Assembly: GCA_029168955.1 (NCBI GenBank)
Contig: JAPDOI010001426.1
Location: forward strand, 1-64,000
Direction: 5' to 3'
Source: Aplectana chamaeleonis
Taxonomy: Eukaryota > Nematoda > Chromadorea > Rhabditida > Cosmocercidae
DNA length: 64,000 nucleotides
This document shows positions 34,131 to 44,186 of this stretch, one piece after another. How positions within the stretch are numbered: position 1 is the stretch's first letter; the number at the start of each line of letters is the position of its first letter. Position numbers and translations under genes: made by a program. Under the pieces are notes generated by a model. It saw only the letters and a program-made list of their open reading frames with translations. It was not told the DNA's origin and made no database searches.

Positions 34131-34873
34131 TCGAACACTTTTTCAATACACTGATTTTATTACAAATAACGATACAACACTTTATATAATTATTTTTCAT
34201 CTCAATTTAAAAAAGAATACAACAGTCACACTTGCATATTTAACAGAAACATTAATTTACGAGATCCATAACACCAATGACTGGATTCACAGACAGAAAA
34301 AAAATAACAAAATTCTACTTACAGAGATGCACTATGTTTCAAATTACTTGCGAAAACCAAAAAACACCTGCACAGACGCTCGCGGTTGTTCAGATAGAAT
34401 TTTGATTGCCGACAGTGCAGCTTTATTAACTACACAGTTAATAAAGTAGATCAAATATGATATAAATATCAACTCTTCTACACCAAATCCTTGAATCTTT
34501 CTTTCATACAGTTTGATACTATTCTTCTCGCAACATTTATCTGGCTAGGTTTTGCCAATAATGGCTTCTTCAGACTTTCAGAAATGCAATAACTTTTGCG
34601 CTACCAATAGGCACAAAGATATTATACAACGCTAGAAAAACATACAAAATTCAAAAATGATTGGCAGCGAGAGGGTTGAGAGCGCTGAATATCGTAGGTG
34701 CTACAGTGTGTTATAGACAATACATACGACAATTATGGTCATGTAGGATTTGCTCACCAGCCGCATTAAAGAATGAGAATATCCATGGTGATTCTCAAGT
34801 GAGGGAGGAGAGGCTCGGTAATACAGTGAGTACTAAATATTTTAGAATAATTTAATAAATCGATTGTTCGCCA
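34131..34873. other. AT-rich spacer, no gene recognised
   Basis: A 109-codon frame at 34120-34449 has low-complexity composition and no motif. Confidence 0.3.
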
Positions 34874-35068
34874 CAATCTCGGAATGATTTGAGCTCTCTT
34901 TGGTGTTCAGACATCAAGCTAGGGGGAAAACATTCTATAATCCATAGCAGAATGGAAATTTTCCCATTCACAGGTTCAAAGTTATCTTTACTCTGCCATC
35001 AATTAAGAAAAGCTTGAGTACTGCTTGATGTCTGAAAATCGAATACAGCGCACGCCATTCCGGGATTG
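34874..35068. mobile_element. Small inverted-repeat element (195 bp)
   Basis: The ends CAATCTCGGAATGATTTGAG and, reversed, CAATCCCGGAATGG match, as do internal AGACATCAAGC and GCTTGATGTCT. No TSD was seen. Confidence 0.5.
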
Positions 35069-35256
35069 AAACGAAAAATAATAATTGGCTGAAATATGCG
35101 ACATTATTCGGTCCTCACTATGCTCGGTGTCAAGTGATCAATCTCACCAAATCGTTTTTTTTTTGCTCCCATGACCTTTCTTTCCAGTAGACGAATTAAG
35201 TGTCGGTGAAGGGTGAAGTGCCAACACATCGGTTAAGGGCGCGCTTTCACAGCTAT

Positions 35257-35393
35257 GGCCTAGTGCATACCTCCTGCGACGGGCGACGCGACATAGTGTT
35301 TGCCGTAGAAATCTAACGAAAATCGATATTGCTGATATGCACTGTCGCTGTCGCGGGAAGTAGGCACTAGGCCTAAGAGTCGTTGTTCGATGT
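35257..35393. mobile_element. MITE family A, copy 1
   Basis: 137 bp. The ends GGCCTAGTGCATACC and, reversed, GGCCTAGTGCCTAC match, around a core with GCGACGCGACATAG and AAAATCGATATTGCTGATAT. Further copies lie at 37765, 40595, 40881 and, split, at 61628-62040. TIRs starting GGCC and TWA-like flanks suggest PIF/Harbinger. Confidence 0.65.
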
Positions 35394-35455
35394 TCCGAGG
35401 TAAGGATAGGAGGCAGTATTTGTAACGCCCTTCGGTGTTTATTTAGACTGTCTTA

Positions 35456-35942
35456 GGCCCACGTCAGACCTCGTCGAAAAACCTGCTGAGTCCGAATGAG
35501 TTCGCGGCGGAAAAACCGTCCTCGACCGTCTGCAACCGACTGAGTTCGGTTGCCCCAACCGCCACCCAGTTCCTCTGCGAAACACGCAGCCGATAGTCAG
35601 CGGCTGCAGGTGGGGGCAGAGCGCAGACGACGAAAGTCGGGATACGGCGGAACTCGGCAGGTCGCAGTCGGTCAAAGAAAATGCACTCAAATCACGTGAG
35701 AAACTCCTATATCGACCGGGTGGGTGAGGATGATTTCGGTTGGGACGCAGCGGGACTCAGTCGGTGCATTGGCCCCGCCCTTGTACGCATGAGAACCATC
35801 AGTATCGACCGGGGGGATTGCGGTGGGCACCAGACGGTCGCAGTCGGACTCAGTGGGTTGATTTCTTTGCACCCGTCTCCCACGAACTCGGTGCGTATCG
35901 ACCCAGTGGGACTCAATAGATCCACCGACTCTGACGGGGTCC
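35456..35942. mobile_element. PIF/Harbinger-like MITE, related to 2047-2684
   Basis: 487 bp flanked by TTA on both sides (35453-35455 and 35943-35945). The ends are GGCCCACGTCAGA and, reversed, GGACCCCGTCAGAG. The interior has repeated GACCGACTGAGTTCGG-like segments in both orientations. Confidence 0.65.
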
Positions 35943-35945
35943 TTA

Positions 35946-36932
35946 AGCCTGTAACACCTACGACACTCAGCGCTCGCAACCCCTCGCTGGCAATCATTCT
36001 TGGATTTGATATATCTTTCCAGCAGATTGTATTGTATCTTTGTACTTATTGTTAGCAAGTACGCCATTGCATTTTTTGAGCTCTCGTGAAACCATTATTG
36101 GCAAATGCTAGTCAGATAAAAGATGCAAGAAGAAGAGTATCAAACTTTCATGAAAGAAAGATTCTAGGATTTGCTCGGGGGAAAAGTGATGGATGTATCA
36201 TTTATTCCACAAATTAATTGTGTAGTGATTGGAGCTCCACTTTAAGCAATCCAAGTTCTATTTAAGAATCACAGGTGTTCGTGCTGGCGTCGAAGTAGGA
36301 GCTCTCACGGGTCCTACTAAAATTTCAATACACACAATCAAACCAATAGTGATGCAGTCTGACATCTACTAAATGAAAATCCGAAGCCCTCATTGACAGC
36401 TAGGTCCAATCGCATGCTCTGATAGTAAGAGAGAATGTGTCTTCTTCTCTCGTAATCACTGCAAGGGACAAATTTTCATACAGCAATAAGGATAAAATCA
36501 AAGATAAATCCGAAACTCCATATTTCAGGCGTGCACGGCGTGCACGGATTATAATAATTTTGAACGGTGGTAACATGTCAAATTGGGGTATCTCTATTTC
36601 GCTCAGTAAAAGTTTTTACTATTCACTTCATCGATATTTCTCTTTGTTGCACATACATAGTGCCCATATCACCAGGACCGGGCGTTTTCGGCAATTTTTG
36701 ACGATTTACGAAATTTTGGCCCAGAATCGTAACAAATCGTAACGAATTGGTGCTAAATCGATTGAGGGAAAACTGATATGGCACGATTCAAGGAATAGAT
36801 GAAATTTCACCCTTTCCAAGCTGTTTGCTTATTTCATCCAGATTCTTTGAAAGTTTGTTTCTCGGACATTTCTAATTAAACGTAGCCAGCAGCGGAGTGG
36901 TTAAGTATGGCGAAATATAATTATTGTGAGTG
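35946..36932. other. Spacer, no gene recognised
   Basis: Short AT-rich frames only. CGTGCACGGCGTGCACGG near 36530 is a small palindromic motif. Confidence 0.3.
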
Positions 36933-37398
36933 ATATTTAGTATACATTGGATCCGAATCAAAAAAATTCGGATACCCGGATTTCGGATAACTCAAAAATC
37001 AAAGGTCGCGAATATCCGACTCAAACGGATAGGCTCAAAATAGCGACATCGGATAATCCGAGTCATTCGGATAGGAAGGCGAGACGGATAGTCGGATCTC
37101 GGATCAATCCGAAAATCACGTTTTTTCGGTGATTCGGAATTTGAATCACTCGGATTTCGACCTTTTATCGGTGAGTCGGAATCTGAATATCCGAGTCGGA
37201 TATCCGGTCGGATAAAAGATGGTATAATTCTGAAAGTCTATCGAAAATCGAGAGTCTGGCGAAAATCCTCGAAAAAAACATTTTTCTACCTTACTTTGAT
37301 TAAAGAATTTATTGATAATCATCTTTATCTCGGAATATTTGCAAACCAAACATATACAATCACTTTTCACAATCTCTTCAAAATGAGTGTAATGTTTA

Positions 37399-37533
37399 GG
37401 GGTTGAGCAGAGTGCGAACAGGGCGCGGCGCGGCATGATGATGGAGAGCCGTATTGATAGATCGCGACGATATACCAATACGGCTCTCCACCATCAGGCC
37501 GCCCCGCTCCTTTTTGGCACTCTGCTCAACCCC
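37399..37533. mobile_element. MITE D, absent from the sister copy
   Basis: 135 bp. The ends GGGGTTGAGCAGAGTGC and GCACTCTGCTCAACCCC match. The flanks TTTA and TAAA, and the sister element near 43715-43725, preserve the empty site (reversed: GTAATGTTAAAGCATTAG). Confidence 0.8.
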
Positions 37534-37680
37534 TAAAGCATTAGTATAGATGAGTATCATGAGTATCAGTCCTTCCCATCGATTTCGTAAATACCCATGA
37601 ATTCTTGTCTAATCAACTTGCCCGTTCGATCAATACACATGGTTTTTTGGGAGCCAATCATACCTTCAATGCGCTATAAT

Positions 37681-38104
37681 GGGTATGGTATACTCTTTGC
37701 GACACACTGTCGCGTCGCTCTGCACAGCGACAGGACCGCCCGTCGCGGAGCTCCCACCCTCTTAGGCCTAGTGCATACTGCCCGTGACGAGCGACGCGAC
37801 ATAATGCTTGTCATCTAAATTGGCCGACAATCGATATTGTTCATTTGCACTGTCGCGGTCGCGCGTCGCGGAAAGTATGCCCTAGGCCCTAAACCTGTCG
37901 CGGTCGCAGTGTGCTGCAAGCTTCGGCTCGCGACAGTGACAGGCTCCGGCCCATTCGAAGTATGTCAGCCCTCCGCGTCGCGTCGCTGTGACAGACGCGC
38001 GATAACTGTGCCTTCGACGACCGATGCCGTTGTTACGATGCAGGTCCCGCAGTGCTAGATTGCATGCCTGTCAGTCATGACAGCGGCAAAGTATACCATA
38101 CCCC
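37681..38104. mobile_element. MITE B, copy 1 (interrupted by MITE A)
   Basis: The ends GGGTATGGTATACT and AGTATACCATACCC are inverses. It is present inverted at 42590-42893 in the sister element, without the MITE A insertion. Confidence 0.75.
37765..37888. mobile_element. MITE family A, copy 2, nested in MITE B
   Basis: 124 bp, ends GGCCTAGTGCATACT and CTAGGCC. It is flanked by TTA and CTA. The uninterrupted site survives at about 42811-42835 (GACAGGTTAAAGGGTAG). Confidence 0.75.
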
Positions 38105-38105
38105 T

Positions 38106-38512
38106 GAAAGCCTTCCTAGTGGCGTCGCAGCAAAACTCGCTGTCGCGAAGACGGTGTGAGTGAGGGGGGTGGTACGCAGCGCAAACTGTGCCGTGCAACG
38201 GGGGCGACCGCCGCACTTTCATAGTGCGCGAGCTAGCAGCGAAGGCAACAACGTCGCACGATGAAAATGATTTCGACCATTTTTGTCATTGTCGCTGCCG
38301 TCTCGCCGTAGTTTCTATTTGATATCTACCTTTCTATAAGATACTTATTTCCACTATTTCACTGTTTTCTCAATCGAGCAAACGGTGGCGAAGAGGTAAG
38401 AGACACAGAGAAAGAAATATGATTCGGCAACAAGTCATGGTCACTCCCAATTTCTCTCGCTCTGGAGAGCGACGCCAAGATTTTTGCAGTGACGCCACTC
38501 TGAAAGGCCTAT
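38106..38512. mobile_element. MITE C, copy 1
   Basis: The ends GAAAGCCTTCCTAGTGGCG and CGCCACTCTGAAAGGCC mirror each other. It adjoins MITE B in both sister elements, so both were aboard before that element multiplied. Confidence 0.65.
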
Positions 38513-39126
38513 ACCGCACAGACAACCCAAACGAACAGGTTTAATGCCCGTCATGCGCAAAATCTGCGCTGATGATGCGCACCAAAAAAGCGGCGTAAAT
38601 TTCACGATGCGCTCCAATTGGATGTCTGCAGTGTAACTACGCACCTGTATGGCTACTGTAGAATGGAATGAGGAGTCGACACCGGATACGATTGTTTGAG
38701 TAACAGGACATGCCAAATCTACCAATATCCGGTTCGCTATCCGATCCGAATCATGACATTTTTCGGATGTTCGGTATTCGAATCATTATCCGACTCATGG
38801 CACATTTCGGTGATTCAGATTTCGGATCAAACGGATTTTGGCGTTTTTTCGGTGAATCGGATTTTGGATCACTCGGATTTTCACACTTTTTCGGTGATTC
38901 GATTTTTAAATCATTCGGATTTTGACGTTTTTCGGTGAATCGGATTTTGAATCATGAAAATTTCGGTTCATTCGGATGGATATCCGAAAATGAGTGAGTC
39001 GGATCCAATGTATAGTATTTAGGTACGTATAACAGGCCGATCTGCTGCTCACATTATCGGCGTGAAAGGAATTTCCTCTGATTAGAGAAAGTCAATGGTC
39101 AAACTTGAGTGTTATAAAGTATTGAC

Positions 39127-39464
39127 TGTACATTGGACCACAACCAGAATTTCCGAAAGCTCGGATTTTGGATAACTCGAAAAACAAAGGTCGCGGATAT
39201 CTGACTCAAGAGAATAGACTCTTAAGGAGGAACTGGGCTAACAGTAGAGGGTAAAACGGGGAGTCGGTGCTCGGATCAATACGGGAATTACGTTTTTTTC
39301 GGTGATACGGATTCTGAAAAACTCGGATTTTGATGTTTTTTCGGTGATCCGATATTTAGATCACCCGGATTTTGATTTTTCTCGGTGAGTCGGATTTCGA
39401 ATCGCAAAAACTCCCAATCATCCGGAAGTCTATGCGAGAATGAGTGAATCGGATTCAATGTATA
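39127..39464 (+). mobile_element. TATACATTGG-family TIR element, short copy (perfect 8-bp TSD)
   Basis: 338 bp between TGTACATTGG and CCAATGTATA-like ends (GGATTCAATGTATA). The flanks GTATTGAC are identical at 39119-39126 and 39465-39472. It consists almost only of the subterminal CGGATTTTG repeats, so it is an internally deleted, MITE-like form of the long copies. Confidence 0.88.
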
Positions 39465-39881
39465 GTATTGACGAAACTCCATCAATGAACACTACGGCCG
39501 TTAAACCTTTTCAGTAGCTCTAAAAAGTGAAATTCAACCAACAAGTCTTCGACAAAAAGAAAAACACTCCAGACAGAGTATGATAGGGCATTTGAACCCT
39601 ACAAGGACTAAGCAGTAGTGGTCGCGTAATTTCTCAATGAAGCGTGATTTTTGCCTTTTCTGCAGAATTCGTTTGCTATATTTGCTACATCGAAATTTCA
39701 TTTTCCGTAGAAGCACATTCGAAAAAGTTTGTAATTTATGCGAATCTTTGGCGCGCTGCTAAAAATAGTAAAAGCTTTGAATGCGCTCAGCCGGCACTCC
39801 CATCAAATTTCAATTTGAAATTGAGAAGCCACCAAGTTTTGCTGATATCGCAGAGAATGAATTGGATAGAGGGTCTACGCT

Positions 39882-40312
39882 ATAGTTGTACAATTTCGAA
39901 CGAAAATTGAAATTTTTCCGTTCGAAAATTCATCGAACGAACGAAAAATGAAAAAATTTCGTTCGAAAAAATTTCGGACGAACGAAAGTCGAAAAAATTT
40001 CGAAATTTCGGGGGTTGAACGAACGAAATTCGAAACAATTCGAAATTTCGATTTTTTTTTCGAAATTTCGTATTTTTTTCGAAACTCGTCGAAAATTTCG
40101 AATTTTTTTCGAAATTTGTCAAAAATTTTGAAATTTTTTTCGAAATTCGTTCGAAAAAATTCCGAACGGACGAATTTCGAAAACATTTCAAAAAATCGGG
40201 ATTTCGAACGAACGAAAATTGAAAAAATTTTGTTCGACGAAATTTCGAACGAACGAAATGAACGAAAAAAATTTCAAAAATCTTTCGAAAATTTTGTTCG
40301 TGTACAACTGTA
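39882..40312. mobile_element. 431-bp TIR element with 9-bp TSD (MULE-like)
   Basis: The left end ATAGTTGTACAATTTCG and the reversed right end TACAGTTGTACACGAAC match. The flanks GTCTACGCT are identical (39873-39881 and 40313-40321). The interior is built from TTCGAAATTTCG-type repeats. A 9-bp TSD points to a Mutator-like element. Confidence 0.82.
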
Positions 40313-40594
40313 GTCTACGCTTTCGAACGTAATCACATTTTGCCGAAAACTAGTCTCGAAGTTCTGGACAAAGAATGCGAAAAGTTATTCGCTGCAGACT
40401 ATTTAATTCTGTGAGCTTTTTTCGAGTACTCATCTAAAAACAGTTCTTTTGTAATAAGGATTATAACGCGTACAGTGGGGCGCGATCGCCATCATAGGAT
40501 TGCATAACGCCGCACCGTTCAGTTGCGAAAGTAAAAACGAGGCCCAAAACAGAGTTCATACTACCATAACAAATGCTCCGCGATGGGAGTATAT

Positions 40595-40716
40595 GGCTGG
40601 GATCATAATTCTCGCGACTAGAGCCAACGACCGCCTTCTCAAGCATATCGATTTTCGGTCGATGTTGATGGTAAATATTGCGTCGTGTCGCTCGTCGTTG
40701 GAGACATAGTCCCGGT
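40595..40716. mobile_element. MITE family A, copy 3 (diverged)
   Basis: GGCTGGGATCATAATTCTCG at one end and a decayed mirror at the other, with the core ATATCGATTTTCGGTCGATG shared with the other copies. Confidence 0.6.
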
Positions 40717-40880
40717 TTAAACCCGTCCTTGAAGACATCGCGCAGGAGACCACGTTCTTGAATCTTGAACTGCGCCTCTGCAGTGATCGAAAATGCCAAA
40801 AGGGCCTCCAAGGGCCCTTTCGGCACTTTGGTTCACTAGAGAGGCTTTGTTTATCAAAAACATGGGAAAAGCCAATGGAA

Positions 40881-41004
40881 GGCCGGGATCATACTTCCAG
40901 CGACGAGCGACGCGACGCAACGTTTACCATCAGTATCTACCGAAAATCGATATACCTGATATGCACTGTCGCCGTCATCGGTCGCGGGAAGTATAATCCC
41001 GGCC
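40881..41004. mobile_element. MITE family A, copy 4
   Basis: 124 bp, ends GGCCGGGATCATACTTCC and GGAAGTATAATCCCGGCC. It is the cleanest copy for defining the TIR. Confidence 0.75.
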
Positions 41005-41560
41005 TAACACAAGACCATGTTGAACACGTGAAATTGATTTGAGCTTTGCATCAAAACCGTTTTCAAGTCTTTGTTGCGAGTAAAGTTTGTGCTAAAATGG
41101 TTTTCGAAATTTTTCCGCGGTCGCACAAACATTCTATGAGAGAGTGTTAGATGACCGAAACCACATCCATTTTGAGCCAGCCAGAACTTTGGGTGTTTTG
41201 GAGCATCAAGCTTCGTAAATGATCTTAGCCGCCCGGAATTCTTCAGAAGAACAGAAGAAAGCAAGATGATTCGCAACGCGCACTCTGTCTTCTCGAAACT
41301 CAAAAAAAGTTGCGTAATTAAGAAATTCCATCAATTGAAAAGATTGCAAATTTAATAATTGTGGAGCTCTCCTCTGTCAGGACTTATGTATTTCATACGA
41401 GCAACATTCTCTTAAGTGATGGGAGACAAAATTCGAACACTTGGCGATGTTTCGGGCCTGTCGTTAGCCTGCGCGCCCTAATAATGACACTCGACGCGGC
41501 CTTTCGCACAAAGCTTCACAAGGGAGTCTGTCTTGAAATTGTGCATCGCAGCTCTTCTTT
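41005..41560. other. Spacer, no gene recognised
   Basis: A 99-codon minus frame (41004-41303) has no known motif. It lies between two transposon clusters. Confidence 0.3.
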
Positions 41561-42147
41561 GTAAGTACTATACATTGGATCCGACTCACTCATTTTCAGA
41601 TATCTATCCGAATGAACCGAAATTTTCATGATTCAAAATCCTATTCAATGAAAAAACGCCAAAATCCGTTTGATTTAAAATCTGAATCGCCGAAATGTGC
41701 CATGAGTCGGATAATGATTCGATACCAAATATCCGAAAATTGTCATGATTCGGATCGGATAATGAGTCGGATATTGGTAGATTCGGCATGTCCTGTGACT
41801 CAAAAAAGCGTATCTTATGTCACGACTCGACATTCCATTCTACAGTAGCCATACAGGTGCGTAGTTACCCACTATAAAACGTCGTAATTCACATCAATCG
41901 AGGCGCGAGCGGCGAGCGAGACGCCTCGGCCTCCGTCTGCCCTACGCACTCTCACTGTTTTTAAGCTCTGCTCCACACCAGCACGCGTAGGAACCAAGTG
42001 AATTTCGCCCTTTTATAGCCTGTACACTGTAGACATCCAATTGGCGCGTATCGTAAGGTGTACGCCACATTTTCTGCGCATCATCAGCGCAGATTTTGCA
42101 CATAATTGGCATTGATTATCTTGGTTTGAGTTGTCTGTGCGACTATA

Positions 42148-42582
42148 GGGCCTTTCAGAGTGGCGCCGCTGCGAAATTTGTGACGTCGCTCTGCAGAGCG
42201 AGAGAAAGTGGGCGTGACCATGACTGGCCGCCGAATCATATTTCTGTCTCTGCGTCTCTTTACCCTTCGCCGCCGTTTGTTCGATTGGAGAAAACAGTGA
42301 AATAGGGGAAATAATTATTTTTATAGAGAGTTTATGGACAGGTAATAACAAAGCAACATCAACAAATAGAAAGAAACTAAGGCGGGACGGCAGAGACAAA
42401 AATGGTCCAAAAACATTCCTACCGCGCGACGTTGCTGACGTCGCCTGCTAGCTCGCGCACTCTGAAAGCGCGGTCGCCTCCTCGCACGGCACAGTTTGCG
42501 CTGCGTAGCACCCTCACCCCACATCCTCACACCGTCACCGCGACAGCGAGTTTTGCTGCGACGCCACTCTGAAAGGCTCTTA
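42148..42582. mobile_element. MITE C, copy 2
   Basis: The ends GGGCCTTTCAGAGTGGCG and CGCCACTCTGAAAGGC mirror each other. The order relative to MITE B is the same as in copy 1, read inverted. Confidence 0.65.
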
Positions 42583-42589
42583 GGGCGGT

Positions 42590-42893
42590 ATGGGGTATAC
42601 TTTGGCGCTGTCATGACCGACAGGCATGCAATGTAGCACTGCGGGACCTGCATCGTGACAACGGCATCGCTCGACGTAGGCACGATTATCGCGCGTCTGT
42701 CGCAGCGACGTGACGCGGAGGGCTGACATACTGCGAATGGGCTGAAGCCTATCGATGCCACTGTCCCTGTCGCGGCCGAAGCTTGCAAACACACTGCGAT
42801 AGCGACAGGTTAAAGGGTAGAAGCTCCGCGACCGGCGGTCGCTGTCGCTGTGCAGAGCCACGCGACAGTGTGTCGCAAAAATATACCATACCC
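42590..42893. mobile_element. MITE B, copy 2 (uninterrupted)
   Basis: The ends GGTATGGGGTATACTTTG and ATATACCATACCC mirror each other. It provides the empty site for the MITE A insertion seen in copy 1. Confidence 0.75.
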
Positions 42894-42895
42894 TT

Positions 42896-43115
42896 CTCAG
42901 AAAAATGAAAACAAGTTACTTTGTAACATATGTGAGCCGAAGTAAGTTATTTTCGTCTTATTTCAGGTCATTTAAGTTACATGTAACATATCGGCGGGAT
43001 ACTGCGTACGGTGCGCCTCCGATATGTTACATGTATCTTGAATGACCTGAGATAAGTCGCAAGTAACTTACTTCGGCTCAGATATGTTACAAGTAACTTG
43101 TTTTCGATTTCTGAG
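42896..43115. mobile_element. MITE E, complete 220-bp palindromic copy
   Basis: It runs from CTCAGAAAAATGAAAACAAG to ACTTGTTTTCGATTTCTGAG with arms of about 95 bp around a GC-rich centre (GGCGGGATACTGCGTACGG). Confidence 0.75.
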
Positions 43116-43270
43116 AGGACACTTTGTGCACTGCGCCTCCGATATGTTACAAGTAACTTTAAATGGCACAATATTAGTCGCAGGTAAACTTAAATAGGCC
43201 GAGAAGATATTTCTAAGGGCGGGATGTACAATGCACCTGCGGGGTCGGGCTAACGACTAGCGTTGCTGTT

Positions 43271-43370
43271 GGTTTAATTACCCAAGTTTGAGGTACTTGA
43301 CCCCACACCGGCAGGGAAGGCCCACACAACATTATTTTGCGTAGTGTGTGGTCTGGAACGGGCTCTGTGC
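43271..43370 (+). ncRNA. Spliced leader SL1 RNA gene or gene-derived copy
   Basis: Bases 43271-43292 equal the nematode SL1 exon at all 22 positions (GGTTTAATTACC then CAAGTTTGAG), and 43293-43294 is GT, the splice donor. CAAGT (43283-43287) can pair with ACTTG (43295-43299), leaving the exon/donor junction in the loop, as in known SL RNA stem I. Downstream, TTGACCCC and CTGGAACGG recall the GACCC and GGAACG blocks of other SL RNAs. A second stem is possible (CCACACAAC, 43322-43330, with GTAGTGTGTGG, 43341-43351). The Sm site is not clear: ATTATTTTG falls inside that stem's loop. SL1 RNA donates the leader trans-spliced to many nematode mRNAs. It is not in a 5S rDNA context here but inside a composite mobile element, so function is uncertain. 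Confidence 0.8.
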
Positions 43371-44186
43371 GTCGAGTGCGTCTGCGTCACGTGATGGCCA
43401 CCCAGTGTGAAAATATTATTGTAAGTTACATGTAACATAAGTGTAACTTACAAGAAAAATAAATTTAAGATACATGTAATATAAATGTATGCTACATGTG
43501 ATATAAAATATGTTACTTGAGGCATTCAAGTAAGTTACATTCATATTACAAGTAACCTGTTTTGATTTTTCTGAGTTATGGCGCATTGAGGGTTCGATTG
43601 TGTCCAAAAACCATGTGTATTGATCGAACGGGCAATCCTTTTTAAGTGGATTAGACAGTAAGTCACGGGTATTTACGAATTCGATGTGAAGGATTGATAC
43701 TCTTTAGACTAATGCTTTAACATTACTCTCACTTTGAAGAGATTGTGAAAGGCGATCACATCTGTTTGGTTTGCAAATATTTCGCCATAAAGATTATTAT
43801 CAATGAGTTCGTTTATCATAGTAAGGTAGGAAAATCTCTTTTTTTTGAGGATTCTCACCAGACTATCAATTTTCGATAAACTTTTTGAATTATACCATCT
43901 TTTATGCGGACGGATATCCGACTCGGATACTCGGATTCCAACTCACCGAAAAAAGGTCAAAATCCGAGCGAACCAAAATCCGAATCACCGAAAAAACGTA
44001 ATTTTCGGATTGATCCGAGATCCGAATATCCGTTTCGCCCCCCCCTATCCGATTGACTCGGATTATCCGATCTTGCTATTTTGAATCTATCCGTTTGAGT
44101 CGGATATCCGCGACCTCTGATTTTTGAGTTATCCGAAATCCGAGTATCTGATTTTTTTTGATTCGGATCCAATGTATAGTAAGTAC

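Larger units (their letters stand above)
36941..39014 (+). mobile_element. TATACATTGG-family TIR element, long copy 1 (8-bp TSD)
   Basis: 2074 bp. The ends TATACATTGGATCC and GGATCCAATGTATA are perfect inverses. The flanks ATATTTAG and GTATTTAG form an 8-bp target duplication with one mismatch. Subterminal regions are packed with CGGATTTTG / TTCGGTGATTCGGAT repeats in both orientations, as transposase-binding arrays often are. No transposase. An 8-bp TSD with T at position 2 and A at 7 fits hAT, although the TIR start (TATACA) is not the usual CAG; P or Merlin types also make 8-bp duplications. It carries MITEs D, B (with A inside) and C. Confidence 0.85.
42896..43575. mobile_element. Composite TIR element carrying an SL1 sequence
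   Basis: 680 bp between CTCAGAAAAATGAAAACAAG and the mirrored end (CCTGTTTTGATTTTTCTGAG). It sits exactly where the sister element has CGCTATAATGGGTATGG, so its borders are defined by an empty site. Inside are one complete MITE E (42896-43115), a partial MITE E half (about 43129-43200), a roughly 225-bp cassette with SL1, and a terminal MITE E part (about 43425-43575). Repeated GATATGTTACAAGTAACTT motifs fill the E parts. This is a composite arrangement: inverted-repeat elements on both sides of a foreign gene segment. Confidence 0.8.
41569..44178 (-). mobile_element. TATACATTGG-family TIR element, long copy 2 (perfect 8-bp TSD)
   Basis: 2610 bp, inverted relative to copy 1. The ends are TATACATTGGATCC and GGATCCAATGTATA. 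The flanks GTAAGTAC are identical at 41561-41568 and 44179-44186. It shares with copy 1 the subterminal CGGAT repeats, MITE C, MITE B and unique segments, for example around AACCATGTGTATTGATCGAA. It lacks MITEs A and D and carries an extra 680-bp composite insertion with SL1. Confidence 0.9.

Noticed and set aside
39875..40313. 103-121 codon ORFs rich in F, K, N, R
   Set aside because: They are read-through of TTCGAAATTTCG repeats in the 431-bp TIR element.
43271..43292. SL1 as the 5' tag of a retroposed trans-spliced mRNA
   Set aside because: The base after the exon starts with GT, a stem spanning the junction is possible, and no coding sequence follows. Kept as a minor alternative.
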